Shown piece after piece: positions 36,696 through 45,064 of a DNA stretch of 64,000 nt. Source of the stretch: Nocardioides sp. IC4_145 (lineage in GTDB: Bacteria; Actinomycetota; Actinomycetes; Propionibacteriales; Nocardioidaceae); contig NZ_JAANMS010000011.1 of assembly GCF_011250565.1 (NCBI RefSeq), positions 26,156-90,155 of the forward strand, written 5' to 3'. The translations under genes and the position numbers were made by a program. Each line of letters begins with the position of its first letter. The stretch's first letter is position 1. A model generated the notes under the pieces. The model was not told where the DNA came from, made no database searches, and saw only the letters and a program-made list of their open reading frames with translations.

Positions 36696-38690
36696 CTACA
36701 CCGCCACCGGTGGGATCCCGCCGGCGGCCGCACCAGCCCCGCCGGCGCCGCCGGCCGCTCCCCCGCCACCGGCGGCGGGAGTCTTGGGCGTAGCTGCGGC
36801 TCCTCCGGACCCGCTCTGGCCGCCACCCGAGCCGCTGCCCGGTGCGCCACCGGTGGGCAGCGTCGGCGGAGTCGGAGGTGCCGGCGGCATGGGCGGGTTC
36901 GGCAGCGGGTCGCCGTCGCCGTTGTGGTGAAAGCCGGGGTGCGTGCCGCTGCTCTGGTCGCCGGACCGGCCACCCGACTGGCCACCGGACTGGCGGCCAC
37001 CCATGCCGCTGAAATCGGGGCCGTAGGTGCTCTGCCCGACACCGGCCTGGTTGGCCTCGTCCGACATCAGGGAGGTGGCCTTGGCGCCGGCGGAGTTGAT
37101 CCAGCCCATGCCGGTCGACAGCGCCTGCCCGACCGGGCCGAAGCTGCCAAGCACGCCCTGGGTGGACTTGTTGAACCGGTCGCCGGTCGAGGCCTCGGCG
37201 CTCTGCTCACCCGAGGAGCGGCCGTTGCCGTCGGCGGTCGACGCGGCCGCGGAGCCGCCGCCGGCACCGCCACCGCTGAGCAGGCCCTGGAGGCCGCCCT
37301 GGATGGCCATGCCCTGCCGGAACGACGCCCCGCTGGGGGTGCCGGGGTCGACGAAGGCCAGAAGCTTGAACAGCGCCAGCGGCGCCACGACGCTGATCAG
37401 GATCGTCATCACCGCCGGCAGGGCGGTGCCGAACGCCTTGGCGGTGTCGTCGGCGAGGTGCGCTGCCACTCCGTTGGCGAACTGCACGCCGATGCCCAAC
37501 ACCATCACCATCAGCACCGGGGTGAACGCCGCGGCGTGGAACCACCGCAGCGACTTCCAGAACCAGGAGCGGGTGAAGTCGAAGACCAGCCCGGCCGCCG
37601 ACAGCGGGCCGGTGGCGGTCAACACCAGCAGCGACGCCGCGCGGGCCAGGTAGACCAGGACGTGCCCGATCGCGGCCAGCCACAGGAAGATGCCGAGGAA
37701 GGCGAGCGCGGTGGCCACACCGGCATCGGTGATGTCGTCGATCCCGAGGCCGCCCAAGGGGTCCCAGTCGGGCCAGGTCTGCACCTTGAGCAGCGACTTC
37801 ATCAGCGCCTTGGTGATGGCGCCGCACGCGGCGACGATCATCACGCAGTAGCCGAACCAGCAGGCGCAGACCAAGACGAACTGACCGGCGCCGATGAACG
37901 CCCGCGCGAGCCCCTTCCCTTCGCGCTTGAAGGCGGCAGCACCGAGCTGAATCATCGCCAAGATGACCACCAGGGCGAGCGCGAACCAGAGCGTGAAGGC
38001 GTAGACGCCCTTACCCGGTCCGTCGGCCCGCAGGTCGGGGGTCAAGAACAGCTCGCTGAACGTGAGCACGATGCGCAGCACGAACAGGCCGGAGTTCCAG
38101 ACCGCGAGCATGGCCCCGGTCCAGGCATCGGCCGCGGCCTTGGCGATTACGTCCCCGATCGCCTCGAACGGGTTGGGGATGTCGCCCAGGCCGGGGATGC
38201 CGCCACCGAACAGGTCGCCGACGTTCGGGAGTCCAGGAATGCCGGGGATCCCGGGGACTCCGGGCAGGCCCGGGAGTCCGGGCAACCCGCCGTCGCAGAT
38301 CGCGTCGAGGATGCCGCAGCCGTCCGGGAGCAGCCCGGTCGCGCCGTCGAGGACGTCGCCCGCGCCGTTAATCAGGTTGCCGGCGCCGTCCTTGACCTCG
38401 CCGGCTGCGTCCTTGCCGCAGTCGATCGGGTCCTTGGCGCAGTCGACGGCGTCACCGCCGAGGTCGCACAGCGCGTCGGGGCCGGGGCAGCCTATCTTGA
38501 CGTTGCGGGCCGGCAGCTGGCCGGCGATCTCGACCGTGGCGACGTGCGCCGTGGCGGCCGGCGGCTCGGCCGCGGCCGTGGCGGGCGGCTTGATGGCCAT
38601 GGCCGCCCCGAGGAGCGTGGTGAGGACCAGGACCGCCAGGGCGCCGATGCCGAGCCGGGTCAGCCGGTGGAAGAGGTCGCCGGCGGTCAC
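36696..38690 (-). CDS. VirB6/TrbL-like polytopic channel protein
   Basis: A 664-residue protein from GTG 38690, overlapping the upstream stop. It has an N-terminal signal anchor, an extracytoplasmic region (35-175) with paired cysteines, and about six membrane helices between 190 and 440, then a long Gly/Ser/Pro-rich disordered tail. The extracytoplasmic part contains seven G-x-P triplets (near 135-155), collagen-like. The topology and place in the operon match VirB6/TrbL, the inner-membrane channel of type IV secretion. Confidence 0.8.
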   Translation of the reverse strand: MTAGDLFHRLTRLGIGALAVLVLTTLLGAAMAIKPPATAAAEPPAATAHVATVEIAGQLPARNVKIGCPGPDALCDLGGDAVDCAKDPIDCGKDAAGEVKDGAGNLINGAGDVLDGATGLLPDGCGILDAICDGGLPGLPGLPGVPGIPGIPGLPNVGDLFGGGIPGLGDIPNPFEAIGDVIAKAAADAWTGAMLAVWNSGLFVLRIVLTFSELFLTPDLRADGPGKGVYAFTLWFALALVVILAMIQLGAAAFKREGKGLARAFIGAGQFVLVCACWFGYCVMIVAACGAITKALMKSLLKVQTWPDWDPLGGLGIDDITDAGVATALAFLGIFLWLAAIGHVLVYLARAASLLVLTATGPLSAAGLVFDFTRSWFWKSLRWFHAAAFTPVLMVMVLGIGVQFANGVAAHLADDTAKAFGTALPAVMTILISVVAPLALFKLLAFVDPGTPSGASFRQGMAIQGGLQGLLSGGGAGGGSAAASTADGNGRSSGEQSAEASTGDRFNKSTQGVLGSFGPVGQALSTGMGWINSAGAKATSLMSDEANQAGVGQSTYGPDFSGMGGRQSGGQSGGRSGDQSSGTHPGFHHNGDGDPLPNPPMPPAPPTPPTLPTGGAPGSGSGGGQSGSGGAAATPKTPAAGGGGAAGGAGGAGAAAGGIPPVAV

Positions 38691-39484
38691 TGGGGGGCTC
38701 CGTTGATCGGGATCCAGCCGGCCTGCTTGTACTCCGGGGTGCCGGGCGCGACCGCCTTGGGCTGGCCGGTGGAGACCAGGTGCTCGATGTCCTCATCGCT
38801 GCCCTGGACCAGGCGCCAGTCGCTCACGCCGTCGACCTCGATCCACAGCATCAGCTGGGTGCCGGCGTAGAGCCCGTCGCTGACCTTGCCGTTGGCGGTG
38901 GTGAGGGTGACGTAGCTGAGCAGGTTCACCGCGTAGTAGCCGGTGTCGAGCTCCTCGAGGGTGTAGGCGATCGGCGTCACGGCGTACGACGCGGGCGGGG
39001 AGACGTCACCCTCCTTCGGGACGCCGGCCTGCTGGCGGCGCAGTGCGACGGCGTCGCGGGCTCGCTGCTCGAAGACGGCCTTGTCCTCGGGGTTGGCGTA
39101 CAGGCCGGCGACGGCGGCGGCCTGGTCGTAGTCGAACCCGACCTGCGCCTTGGCGACCTCGACCTGCAGCGCGACCGCGCCCAGGTCGGTTTGGGGGAAC
39201 CGGGTCGGGTAGCCGTCGGCCACCTCGGCGCCGGTCGGGATCACCACGCCGTCCGCGGGGGCGGTCTCCGGGGCGACCTGGTCGACCGAGACGTTCTGCC
39301 CCTGCTGCCCGGTCTGGCTCGAGGAGTCGCCGCTGGTCTTGTCAGTGCCGCCGCTGTCGTCGGTCCGGCCGCGCGCTCCGAGCCAGACGACGGTCGCCAC
39401 CAGTGCGGCGATCACCACCAGGACGCCCACGCGCAGCAGGGTGGTGCGGGACTCCCCCATCGAGTCGTTCATGCGGTTGCTCAT
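38687..39484 (-). CDS. VirB8-like membrane protein 1 (265 aa)
   Basis: One N-terminal membrane helix (16-36), a Ser/Thr/Gln-rich linker, then an extracytoplasmic domain of about 170 residues with alternating strand and helix (YGVNLLS-type strand near YYAVNLLSYVTLTTANG), consistent with the NTF2-like fold of VirB8/TcpC proteins. The fold assignment is by topology and context. Starts one base after the upstream stop. Confidence 0.65.
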   Translation of the reverse strand: MSNRMNDSMGESRTTLLRVGVLVVIAALVATVVWLGARGRTDDSGGTDKTSGDSSSQTGQQGQNVSVDQVAPETAPADGVVIPTGAEVADGYPTRFPQTDLGAVALQVEVAKAQVGFDYDQAAAVAGLYANPEDKAVFEQRARDAVALRRQQAGVPKEGDVSPPASYAVTPIAYTLEELDTGYYAVNLLSYVTLTTANGKVSDGLYAGTQLMLWIEVDGVSDWRLVQGSDEDIEHLVSTGQPKAVAPGTPEYKQAGWIPINGAPQ

Positions 39485-39485
39485 C

Positions 39486-40379
39486 TCAGTGCTCCCCTTC
39501 GTGGTGTCCGTCGTCGCCGGGGTTGGTGGGTTCGGTGGTGTGGTCGGTGGACCAGGTGCGCCAGCCGGCCTCGTGTGCCAGCTGGGTGCCGGGCCAGGTC
39601 GCGGGCGCGGGTGCCGGCGGGGCGCCGGGGGCGACCATCCAGCGACCGCCGACCCAGTGCATGCGCTCGCAGTGCGCGAAGGCGATCTGGCCTTCGGACT
39701 TGTAGGTGGCGCTGACCTTCATCAGCACGCAGACCGTGGCCCAGTCGGGGCCGTCGGTGCCCTTGACGAGCGCGGCGGCGGGCTCCAGCGACACCGAGGC
39801 GCTGGGGTCCTTGACCTCGCCCATCCCGGTGCTGGAGAGGAACGCGCGGACGCTGGCGGTGAGCCACCAGTCCTCCGCCCGGACCCCACCGGGCAGCGCC
39901 CAGGCGTTGTAGACCTCCTCGGCGGTGCTCAGGCTCATCGACTGCAGCACCGCGAGGTCGATCTGGGCCAGCTGGCCGATCGCGCCCTCCGGGGTCCGCG
40001 GGAACCCGGTCATCACGAACGCGGGCCCGTTGACGCCGGTCCCGGTCGGGATCTTGATCTCCGGGGCCTTGGCGCCGGTGGTCCCAGTGCTCTGAGTCGG
40101 GAAGGCCGCGCTTTCGGGCACGGTCAGCATCGGCTCGGCCGCGATCTCGTCGCGATGCGCGGCACCGCCGGCCACCGTCGAGCGCTCGGTCTCCCCGGTG
40201 GCCACGCCTGTCTTCGCGCTGGCCTCGTCACCGATGCCGGCGATCGCCAGGTAGACCGCGTAGACGAGGCCGCCGAGCAGGAGCACAGCCACGGCGACGG
40301 CGGCGGCCAGGATGCCGAGCAGCCGGCGCCGGCTCCACTCGCTGGTGCCTTCTGCCTTCTTCGTGGCTGCGCGCCGCAT
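39486..40379 (-). CDS. VirB8-like membrane protein 2 (297 aa)
   Basis: A short basic cytosolic start, one membrane helix (20-47), a disordered linker and an extracytoplasmic domain with NTF2-like features (STAEEVYNAWALPGG; DWATVCVLMKVSATY; MHWVGGRWMVAPG). It probably pairs with the neighbouring VirB8-like protein in the channel. Overlaps the upstream pilin-like gene stop by one base. Confidence 0.65.
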   Translation of the reverse strand: MRRAATKKAEGTSEWSRRRLLGILAAAVAVAVLLLGGLVYAVYLAIAGIGDEASAKTGVATGETERSTVAGGAAHRDEIAAEPMLTVPESAAFPTQSTGTTGAKAPEIKIPTGTGVNGPAFVMTGFPRTPEGAIGQLAQIDLAVLQSMSLSTAEEVYNAWALPGGVRAEDWWLTASVRAFLSSTGMGEVKDPSASVSLEPAAALVKGTDGPDWATVCVLMKVSATYKSEGQIAFAHCERMHWVGGRWMVAPGAPPAPAPATWPGTQLAHEAGWRTWSTDHTTEPTNPGDDGHHEGEH

Positions 40380-40672
40380 CAGATGCAGCCCTTGCCGAGG
40401 ATCCCGTTGAGCATCCCGGGCAGCACCAGGTAGGCGATCGCGCAGGCGAACACGACCACCACCGAGATCACGCCGACCTTGGAGGCGTGCGGCAGGGAGA
40501 ACACCCGGCCGGCGATGATCGCGCCGATCGCGATGATGATGCCGAGACCGAACAGGACGACGACGCCCCACAGCACGTAGCTGGTGATCTCGTTGGTGGG
40601 GCCGACGGCACCCGGGGGCGCCTTCGGGCAGACCTGGGCGGCCATTGGGAGGATTGCGGTCATGACGTCCAT
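40379..40672 (-). CDS. Small VirB2/TrbC-like membrane protein (97 aa)
   Basis: Start ATG 40672 with a GGAAG site. Two hydrophobic helices (about 31-55 and 66-90) flank a short basic loop (RVFSLPHASK); Cys15 and Cys96 sit at the ends and might form a disulfide. Size and topology match VirB2/TrbC pilins or the small membrane proteins of actinobacterial transfer clusters. Confidence 0.65.
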   Translation of the reverse strand: MDVMTAILPMAAQVCPKAPPGAVGPTNEITSYVLWGVVVLFGLGIIIAIGAIIAGRVFSLPHASKVGVISVVVVFACAIAYLVLPGMLNGILGKGCI

Positions 40673-40710
40673 GGGTGGACTTCCTTTCTGGGGTTGCTGA
40701 CCCGGGCGGG

Positions 40711-41559
40711 TCAGGCGCTTTCGCTGGTGTCGGTGGACAGGTGTTGGGGCTCGAGCAGCTGACGTGCTGCCGAGATCAGGGGGGCCGGGACGGGCCGGGA
40801 GTCCACGCCGTTGACCGCGAGGTCGCGGTCCTCGGGGATCTCCACGCACCGGTCCGCGTCCAGGGCGCGACGTACTGCGGGGCCGCCGGCGTGCTCGAGG
40901 CCGCGGGGCCACTTCTTGCGGCGCGGGCCGCGGACGGCGAGGGTGATCTGCCCGGGCTGCCAGTGGCCGGCGAGGAGGTCCACGACGACACCGGCGCGGC
41001 GCATCCCGGGGACGGTCGCGGTGGTGACCAGGACGACCTGGTCGGCGGTGCGGACGGCCTCGGCGAGCCAGCAGTCGGTGGCCAGCAGCTGGCCGGCCTC
41101 CCAGCCGACGTCGAGGATCGTCAGCTGGGTCTCGTGCTCGGCCTCGGTGGGCAGCGGGACCTCATCGACGCCGGCGAGGACCTCGCTGGCCCGCTCGAGC
41201 AGGACGTGGTCGCGCTTGCCCTGGCGCCAGTCGGTCGGGTGCAGGCCGAGCTCGGCGGTGCTGGCCGCGGCGAGACCGGATGCGGTGACCGAGCAGCACT
41301 CGATGACCCGGACCGGGCTGGCTGCGGCCAGGCCGGCGGCCAGGGCGACGGTGCTGGCCCCGACCGACCCGGCGCATCCGATCACGGCGATGGTGTGCTC
41401 GCCGTCGGCCGGGGTCCAGTCGTCCGCGGCGGCGGTGCCGCGGCCGCGGGGGCCCTTGCCGGCGCCGGGGCCGGTCCGGAACTCGCCGGCGCTCACCGCG
41501 TTCCAGGCCCGCTTGAGCTCGTCGACGCCGACCGGGCGGCTCGAGGTCTGGGTGCTCAC
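40711..41559 (-). CDS. ParA/MinD-like (TadZ/CpaE type) protein with degenerate P-loop
   Basis: A 282-residue protein from GTG 41559 with a ParA/MinD fold: the P-loop region is AVIGCAGSVGASTVALAAGLA, then TILDVGW and DQVVLVTTATVPG. The invariant P-loop lysine (GKT/S) is replaced by alanine (GAS). TadZ/CpaE proteins often have such altered P-loops and act as polar localisation factors. A second protein of this kind is encoded in the Tad operon at 56.8 kb. Likely positions the transfer apparatus; catalytic activity is doubtful. Confidence 0.75.
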   Translation of the reverse strand: MSTQTSSRPVGVDELKRAWNAVSAGEFRTGPGAGKGPRGRGTAAADDWTPADGEHTIAVIGCAGSVGASTVALAAGLAAASPVRVIECCSVTASGLAAASTAELGLHPTDWRQGKRDHVLLERASEVLAGVDEVPLPTEAEHETQLTILDVGWEAGQLLATDCWLAEAVRTADQVVLVTTATVPGMRRAGVVVDLLAGHWQPGQITLAVRGPRRKKWPRGLEHAGGPAVRRALDADRCVEIPEDRDLAVNGVDSRPVPAPLISAARQLLEPQHLSTDTSESA

Positions 41560-41777
41560 TGGGCCTCCCCGAGGCCGCCGCGGCGGAACTCGAGCGCGGC
41601 GCGGACCGCGGCCGGGGTCAGGCTGGCCAGCTGTGCCTTGGCGGCCTGCACCTCGTGCAGCTGGGCGACGCAGCCGGTCAGCTGCTCGATCGCCTCGATC
41701 TCGCGGCCGGCGATCGCGAACAGCTCCGCGATCTGGTCCGGCGTCCGGCTCTCGCCGGCGTCCTGGGTGTTTGTCAT
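41556..41777 (-). CDS. Small helical hypothetical protein (73 aa)
   Basis: Start ATG 41777 with a strong GGAGGTG site; stop overlaps the next gene. A single amphipathic helical protein (IAELFAIAGREIEAIEQLTGCVAQLHEVQAAKAQL). First gene of the secretion operon behind motif D. No recognised family. Confidence 0.6.
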   Translation of the reverse strand: MTNTQDAGESRTPDQIAELFAIAGREIEAIEQLTGCVAQLHEVQAAKAQLASLTPAAVRAALEFRRGGLGEAQ

Positions 41778-41794
41778 GGGCTTCACCACCTCCA

Positions 41795-41829
41795 GTCGCC
41801 TATGAGTTGCGGGGCGGTTCGAGCGATCA
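41795..41829 (-). promoter_or_regulatory. Element regulon motif copy D (type IV secretion operon)
   Basis: Minus strand TGATCGC, 19 bases, ATAGGCGAC (one change), 17 bases before the ATG at 41777; the ribosome site GGAGG follows the motif almost directly. Confidence 0.7.
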
Positions 41830-41838
41830 CTTCCGGGC

Positions 41839-42792
41839 TTATTCGTCATGGCCGAACTTCCTGGGGGCGGCCGCGGCGAGGGCGCGGACGGTGCGCGAGC
41901 CGTGGCGTCGGACGGTTGCCTCCGAGACCCCGATGCGGGGCGCGACCCGGCTGGAGACCTCGTTGCTGAGCAGGCCGCCGTAGCCGCGCGCCAGACGCCG
42001 GGTCTCGACCCGGTCGGCCTCCTCGACCAAGCACAGCAGCAGGTACCGGTCGGCGGGGCTGATGACCTCGTGGTCGCACGCCCACGCGAGCAGCTCCAGG
42101 AGCTCCTCGGTGGCCGTGGGCTCTTCCTGCTCGGGTCCGGCGTCGGCGAGGATCTCCGGGCGGTGGAACAGCGCGCCGGTGACCCGCTCGGTCGGCATCT
42201 CGGCCGAGTAGCCGGCGCCGCCGTCGGCGCTCGTCAGGTCGCCGGCCGAGAACGACTCGACGAGAGTCGTGTTCGCCCAGGTGCGGTCGGCCCGGGAGAC
42301 GTAGAAGAAGTCGCCGACCTCGCGGAGCACGCCGACGCGGGTGTTGATCAAGATGTTGGCCGCGACCTTCCGGAGCCGGCGCCACTTGAACGTGCGGACC
42401 TCGATCCACAGCTGCGAGGCCACCAGCTCGTCGACCCGCTCGACCGCCGACCAGGTGCCCGCCATGACCGGCTGGCCGTCGCGGAAGACCTCGCGCGGCG
42501 GAAGGGTGCTCAGCCAGCCAGCGAGCCGGCAGGCGCCGGGCAGCAGGCACTTGGCGAGCGCGGCCGCAGCCGCGATGTCGTCACCCCCGTCGGGCGCGGC
42601 CAGCATGGCCAGCGCCAGGAGGACCTGGTCGGATTCTTCGTGGTCCACCGTCGGCAACCAGGAGCGCAGGTCGTCGAAGTTGTCGACCACGCCGATGCGC
42701 GGATCGGTGGCCACCCAGGCCGGCCACTTCTGGCGGGCCTGGTCGAGCAGTTCGCTGTTGTCGTCGAGGCCGAGCTGGTCGCCCACACTCAT
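41839..42792 (-). CDS. Sigma-70-like / helix-turn-helix regulator of the transfer region
   Basis: A 317-residue soluble protein from ATG 42792 with an AAAGGAG site. The segment DELVASQLWIEVRTF...RRLRKVAANILINTR resembles sigma-70 region 2 (a DLVQ..LWxxV.. followed by ..xARNLxxD pattern). The C-terminus (near 260-305; ISPADRYLLLCLVEE ... IGVSEATVRRHGSRTVRAL) is a helix-turn-helix like sigma region 4. It may be an element-encoded sigma-like factor. It lies directly upstream of the secretion operon, separated by motif D, and its own upstream region has five GCGTCCCC boxes and no motif copy. Role as regulator is inferred. Confidence 0.65.
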   Translation of the reverse strand: MSVGDQLGLDDNSELLDQARQKWPAWVATDPRIGVVDNFDDLRSWLPTVDHEESDQVLLALAMLAAPDGGDDIAAAAALAKCLLPGACRLAGWLSTLPPREVFRDGQPVMAGTWSAVERVDELVASQLWIEVRTFKWRRLRKVAANILINTRVGVLREVGDFFYVSRADRTWANTTLVESFSAGDLTSADGGAGYSAEMPTERVTGALFHRPEILADAGPEQEEPTATEELLELLAWACDHEVISPADRYLLLCLVEEADRVETRRLARGYGGLLSNEVSSRVAPRIGVSEATVRRHGSRTVRALAAAAPRKFGHDE

Positions 42793-42844
42793 CGCACTCG
42801 CTCCTTTCGTCCGTGGCTGTGCACGGCAGAAAGGTCGCGAGCGG

Positions 42845-42934
42845 GCGTCCCCGCATCCGTCCCCCCAATTCCCTGATCTCGAGGGGGACGCTGAGGGGGG
42901 ACGCGCGTTTGCGCAGGTCAGAGTGCGTCCCCCC
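42845..42934. repeat. Cluster of five GCGTCCCC boxes upstream of the sigma-like gene
   Basis: GCGTCCCC-type boxes at 42845-42852, 42857-42866 (CCGTCCCCCC) and 42925-42934 face one way; GGGGGACGC at 42883-42891 and GGGGGGACGC at 42895-42904 face the other. The arrangement suggests cooperative binding by a regulator, possibly autoregulation. Confidence 0.6.
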
Positions 42935-42996
42935 GAAAGTTGAAGAAGTTTCTGGCCGACCCCTTGCGCAGCCCCGATGTCGAGATGCAGGGAATC

Positions 42997-43028
42997 TTGA
43001 CAACTCGCTGTCAAGGTCAAGCTCTACT
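42997..43028 (+). promoter_or_regulatory. Orphan MerR-type promoter element
   Basis: TTGACA, a 20-bp spacer containing the dyad partner TGTCAA, then TCTACT. The long spacer and dyad are typical of MerR-controlled promoters. No start codon with a ribosome site follows closely. Confidence 0.45.
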
Positions 43029-43122
43029 GAGCGAGTCGACAATCGCTTGGGGCCGTCGACGCAGATCGGGGCAGCACCGCCCAAGTCGCGTAGGGCATCG
43101 CATCGCCACGTGGCCCAGCGCC

Positions 43123-43154
43123 TTGACCTTGCAGTCAGGTCAAAGGTTTACGTT
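43123..43154 (+). promoter_or_regulatory. MerR-type promoter of the merR-ACR3 unit
   Basis: TTGACC, 20-bp spacer, TACGTT; TTGACC and GGTCAA form a dyad in the spacer. The -10 ends 6 bases before the ATG, so the transcript is likely leaderless. Confidence 0.7.
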
Positions 43155-43160
43155 GGGCTC

Positions 43161-43592
43161 ATGACAGGTCAGTACCGGGTGTCGCAGCTCGCCGCGGCGG
43201 GAGCGGTGCCAGCGACGACGGTGCGGTTCTATGAGTCAGCGGGTCTGCTTCAAGCCCAGCGCTCCGAGTCGGGATACCGGCTCTTCGATGACGACGCTCT
43301 GGATCGACTGACCTTCATTCGCGCCGCGAAGCACGTCGGGCTGCCGCTGGATGAGATCGGGGACCTGCTCTCATTGCGCGCGCGAGCCCATTGCACCGAG
43401 GTCAGGTCGCAACTCCGCCCGAAGATCGCAACGCGGCTCGACGAGGTCCGTGAGCAGATCGCAGAGCTTCAGGCCTTCGCCAGAGTCCTGGTGGACTCGC
43501 TCGACCAGCTCGACGCGCTGCCCGACCGGTCTGCTCCCTGCGATCCGGAGTGCGGGTTCCTTCGCGCGGCCGGCGAGCCGCCCCGCCCTTAG
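43161..43592 (+). CDS. MerR family metal-responsive regulator
   Basis: A 143-residue MerR protein: N-terminal winged helix (YRVSQLAAAGAVPATTVRFYESAGLL), long dimerisation helix, and metal-loop cysteines (RAHCTEV near 78; C-terminal APCDPECGF). The pattern is that of heavy-metal sensors (CadR/PbrR/MerR group) rather than drug sensors. It sits in front of an ACR3-type permease gene. Confidence 0.88.
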   Translation: MTGQYRVSQLAAAGAVPATTVRFYESAGLLQAQRSESGYRLFDDDALDRLTFIRAAKHVGLPLDEIGDLLSLRARAHCTEVRSQLRPKIATRLDEVREQIAELQAFARVLVDSLDQLDALPDRSAPCDPECGFLRAAGEPPRP

Positions 43593-43660
43593 CCGCTCAA
43601 CTCCTCCATCGCCTGGCCAGCCCGGGCCATCCGACCACGCCCACCGAGAGGTCCTCCTAC

Positions 43661-44640
43661 GTGTCTGCCGTCGAAGCCCTCGAGCGCCACCAGATCACGA
43701 TCTACCTCGGCGGCCTGGCCGGCGGCGCCGCGGCCGGCCTCGCCTGGTCGGAGCTGTCCCACCCGCTCGAGGTGGCGATCTACCCCGTGCTCGGGGCGCT
43801 GCTCTACGCGACGTTCTTGCAGGTGCCGTTCACCAGGGTTGCCGCCGCGTTCCGTGACACCCGCTTCCTGACCACCGTGCTGGTACTGAACTTCGTGATC
43901 GTGCCGCTCGTGGTAGCCGCCATGACCTCGGTCGTATCGCTGGAGCGCGCGGTGCTGCTGGGGGTGCTCCTGACACTGCTCACCCCATGCATCGACTACG
44001 TCATCGTGTTCTCTGGCCTCGCTGGCGGCGACAGCCAGCGACTGGTCGCCGCGTCCCCGTTGCTGATGCTCGCGCAGATGGCAGCACTGCCGCTCCTGCT
44101 CCTGATGTTCGTCGGCTCCGACCTGGCCGACATCGTCGAGGTCGGCCCGTTCCTCGAAGCATTCGGGATCCTAATCGCGTTGCCCTTGGGGCTCGCGTGG
44201 GCGACCGAGGCGCTCGCCGGTCGCCATCGTGCCGGTGAAGCGATCACCTCGGCCATGACCGCAGCCATGGTGCCCCTCATGGCCGCGACGCTGTTCGTCG
44301 TGGTCGGCAGCCAGGTGCCCAAGCTCGAGGGTCGGTTTGGGGACATCGCGGCCGTAGTCCCGATCTACGCCGGATTCCTGGTCGTCATGGGCGGCCTCGG
44401 GCTCGCGGCCGCCCGCCTTGCGCGCCTCGACGTCGGCCAGTCCCGCGCGTTGGTGTTCAGCGGCGCCACCCGCAACTCTCTGGTCGTCCCCTCGCTCTGG
44501 CGCTGCCCGCGGCGTACGCCGTGACACCGGCCATCGTGGTCACCCAGACTCTGGTCGAGCTCATCGGGATGTTGGCCTACATCCGCCTCGTCCCGCACCT
44601 GATCCGAAACCCAGATCCCGCCACGTCTTCAACGAGATAG
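43661..44640 (+). pseudogene. ACR3/bile-acid symporter type permease, interrupted by a frameshift
   Basis: From GTG 43661 (site GAGAGG) the frame encodes an arsenite-permease-like membrane protein with about eight helices and the conserved LTPCIDYVIVFSGLAGGDSQ block. Near 44,492 a run of four C breaks the frame: as written the protein ends at 44524 (PSLWRCPRRTP), but one extra C gives PLALALPAAYAVTPAIVVTQTLVE and continues to a TAG at 44640, completing the last two helices. Either a sequencing error or a fresh mutation. ACR3 exports arsenite or antimonite; here it is paired with a MerR-type rather than ArsR-type regulator. Confidence 0.8.
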
Positions 44641-44659
44641 ACAAGCCAAGAAGTCAGGC

Positions 44660-44691
44660 TTGCATTCCGTACCTAGGTCCGGGTTTACCGT
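44660..44691 (+). promoter_or_regulatory. MerR-type promoter of the second metal operon
   Basis: TTGCAT, a 20-bp spacer with the imperfect dyad CCGTACC-TA-GGTCCGG, and TACCGT, eight bases before the ATG at 44699. Confidence 0.65.
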
Positions 44692-44698
44692 CGTAGAC

Positions 44699-45064
44699 AT
44701 GACCACCGAGACAGCGAACCTGACCATCGAGGACGACAACTGGGTCGCCGCGGCCTGCACCCTTCCCACCGTCGAGCAACCACTGCGCCGCCAGGAGTTC
44801 GACGACCTCTTCGCCACCGACGTTCTCGACGTGATTGAGGAGTCGGCAACCCGGACCCGGTTCTCACTCCGGCCCGACGCGCAGGCAGCGAGCCGAGCGG
44901 CCGCGCTGGCGGTGAAGGAGACTGGCTGCTGCTCGTTCTTCGACTTCGACCTCGCCATCGCCGGCGGCAAAGTCACGCTGAGCATCGGAACCGCCCCCGC
45001 TCACCAGGAGGTCCTCGCCGCGCTCACCACGCGCGCCAAGACCCGGACCGGAGACCCCGCATGA
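44699..45064 (+). CDS. Hypothetical protein of the MerR operon (121 aa)
   Basis: A soluble alpha/beta protein with Cys-rich spots (VAAACTLPTVEQPLRRQEFDDLF and KETGCCSFFDFDL). Similar small proteins occur beside merR and merT-like genes in actinobacteria; the paired cysteines might bind mercury or another soft metal, but no activity is established to my knowledge. Stop overlaps the merR start (ATGA). Confidence 0.65.
   Translation: MTTETANLTIEDDNWVAAACTLPTVEQPLRRQEFDDLFATDVLDVIEESATRTRFSLRPDAQAASRAAALAVKETGCCSFFDFDLAIAGGKVTLSIGTAPAHQEVLAALTTRAKTRTGDPA

Larger units (their letters stand above)
42793..43160. other. Intergenic region between sigma-like gene and MerR cargo
   Basis: 368 bp between divergent genes. 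It holds the GCGTCCCC box cluster (42845-42934), a MerR-type promoter-like element with no gene directly behind it (42997-43028), and the true merR promoter (43123-43154). The cargo probably joined the backbone here. Confidence 0.5.

Noticed and set aside
36624..38870. Long plus-strand open frame opposite the VirB6-like gene
   Set aside because: Low-complexity antisense reading; the minus-strand membrane protein is well supported by topology and operon overlaps.
44672..44677. CCTAGG core in the second metal promoter
   Set aside because: It is the centre of the MerR-type dyad and lacks block 1, so it is not a regulon motif.
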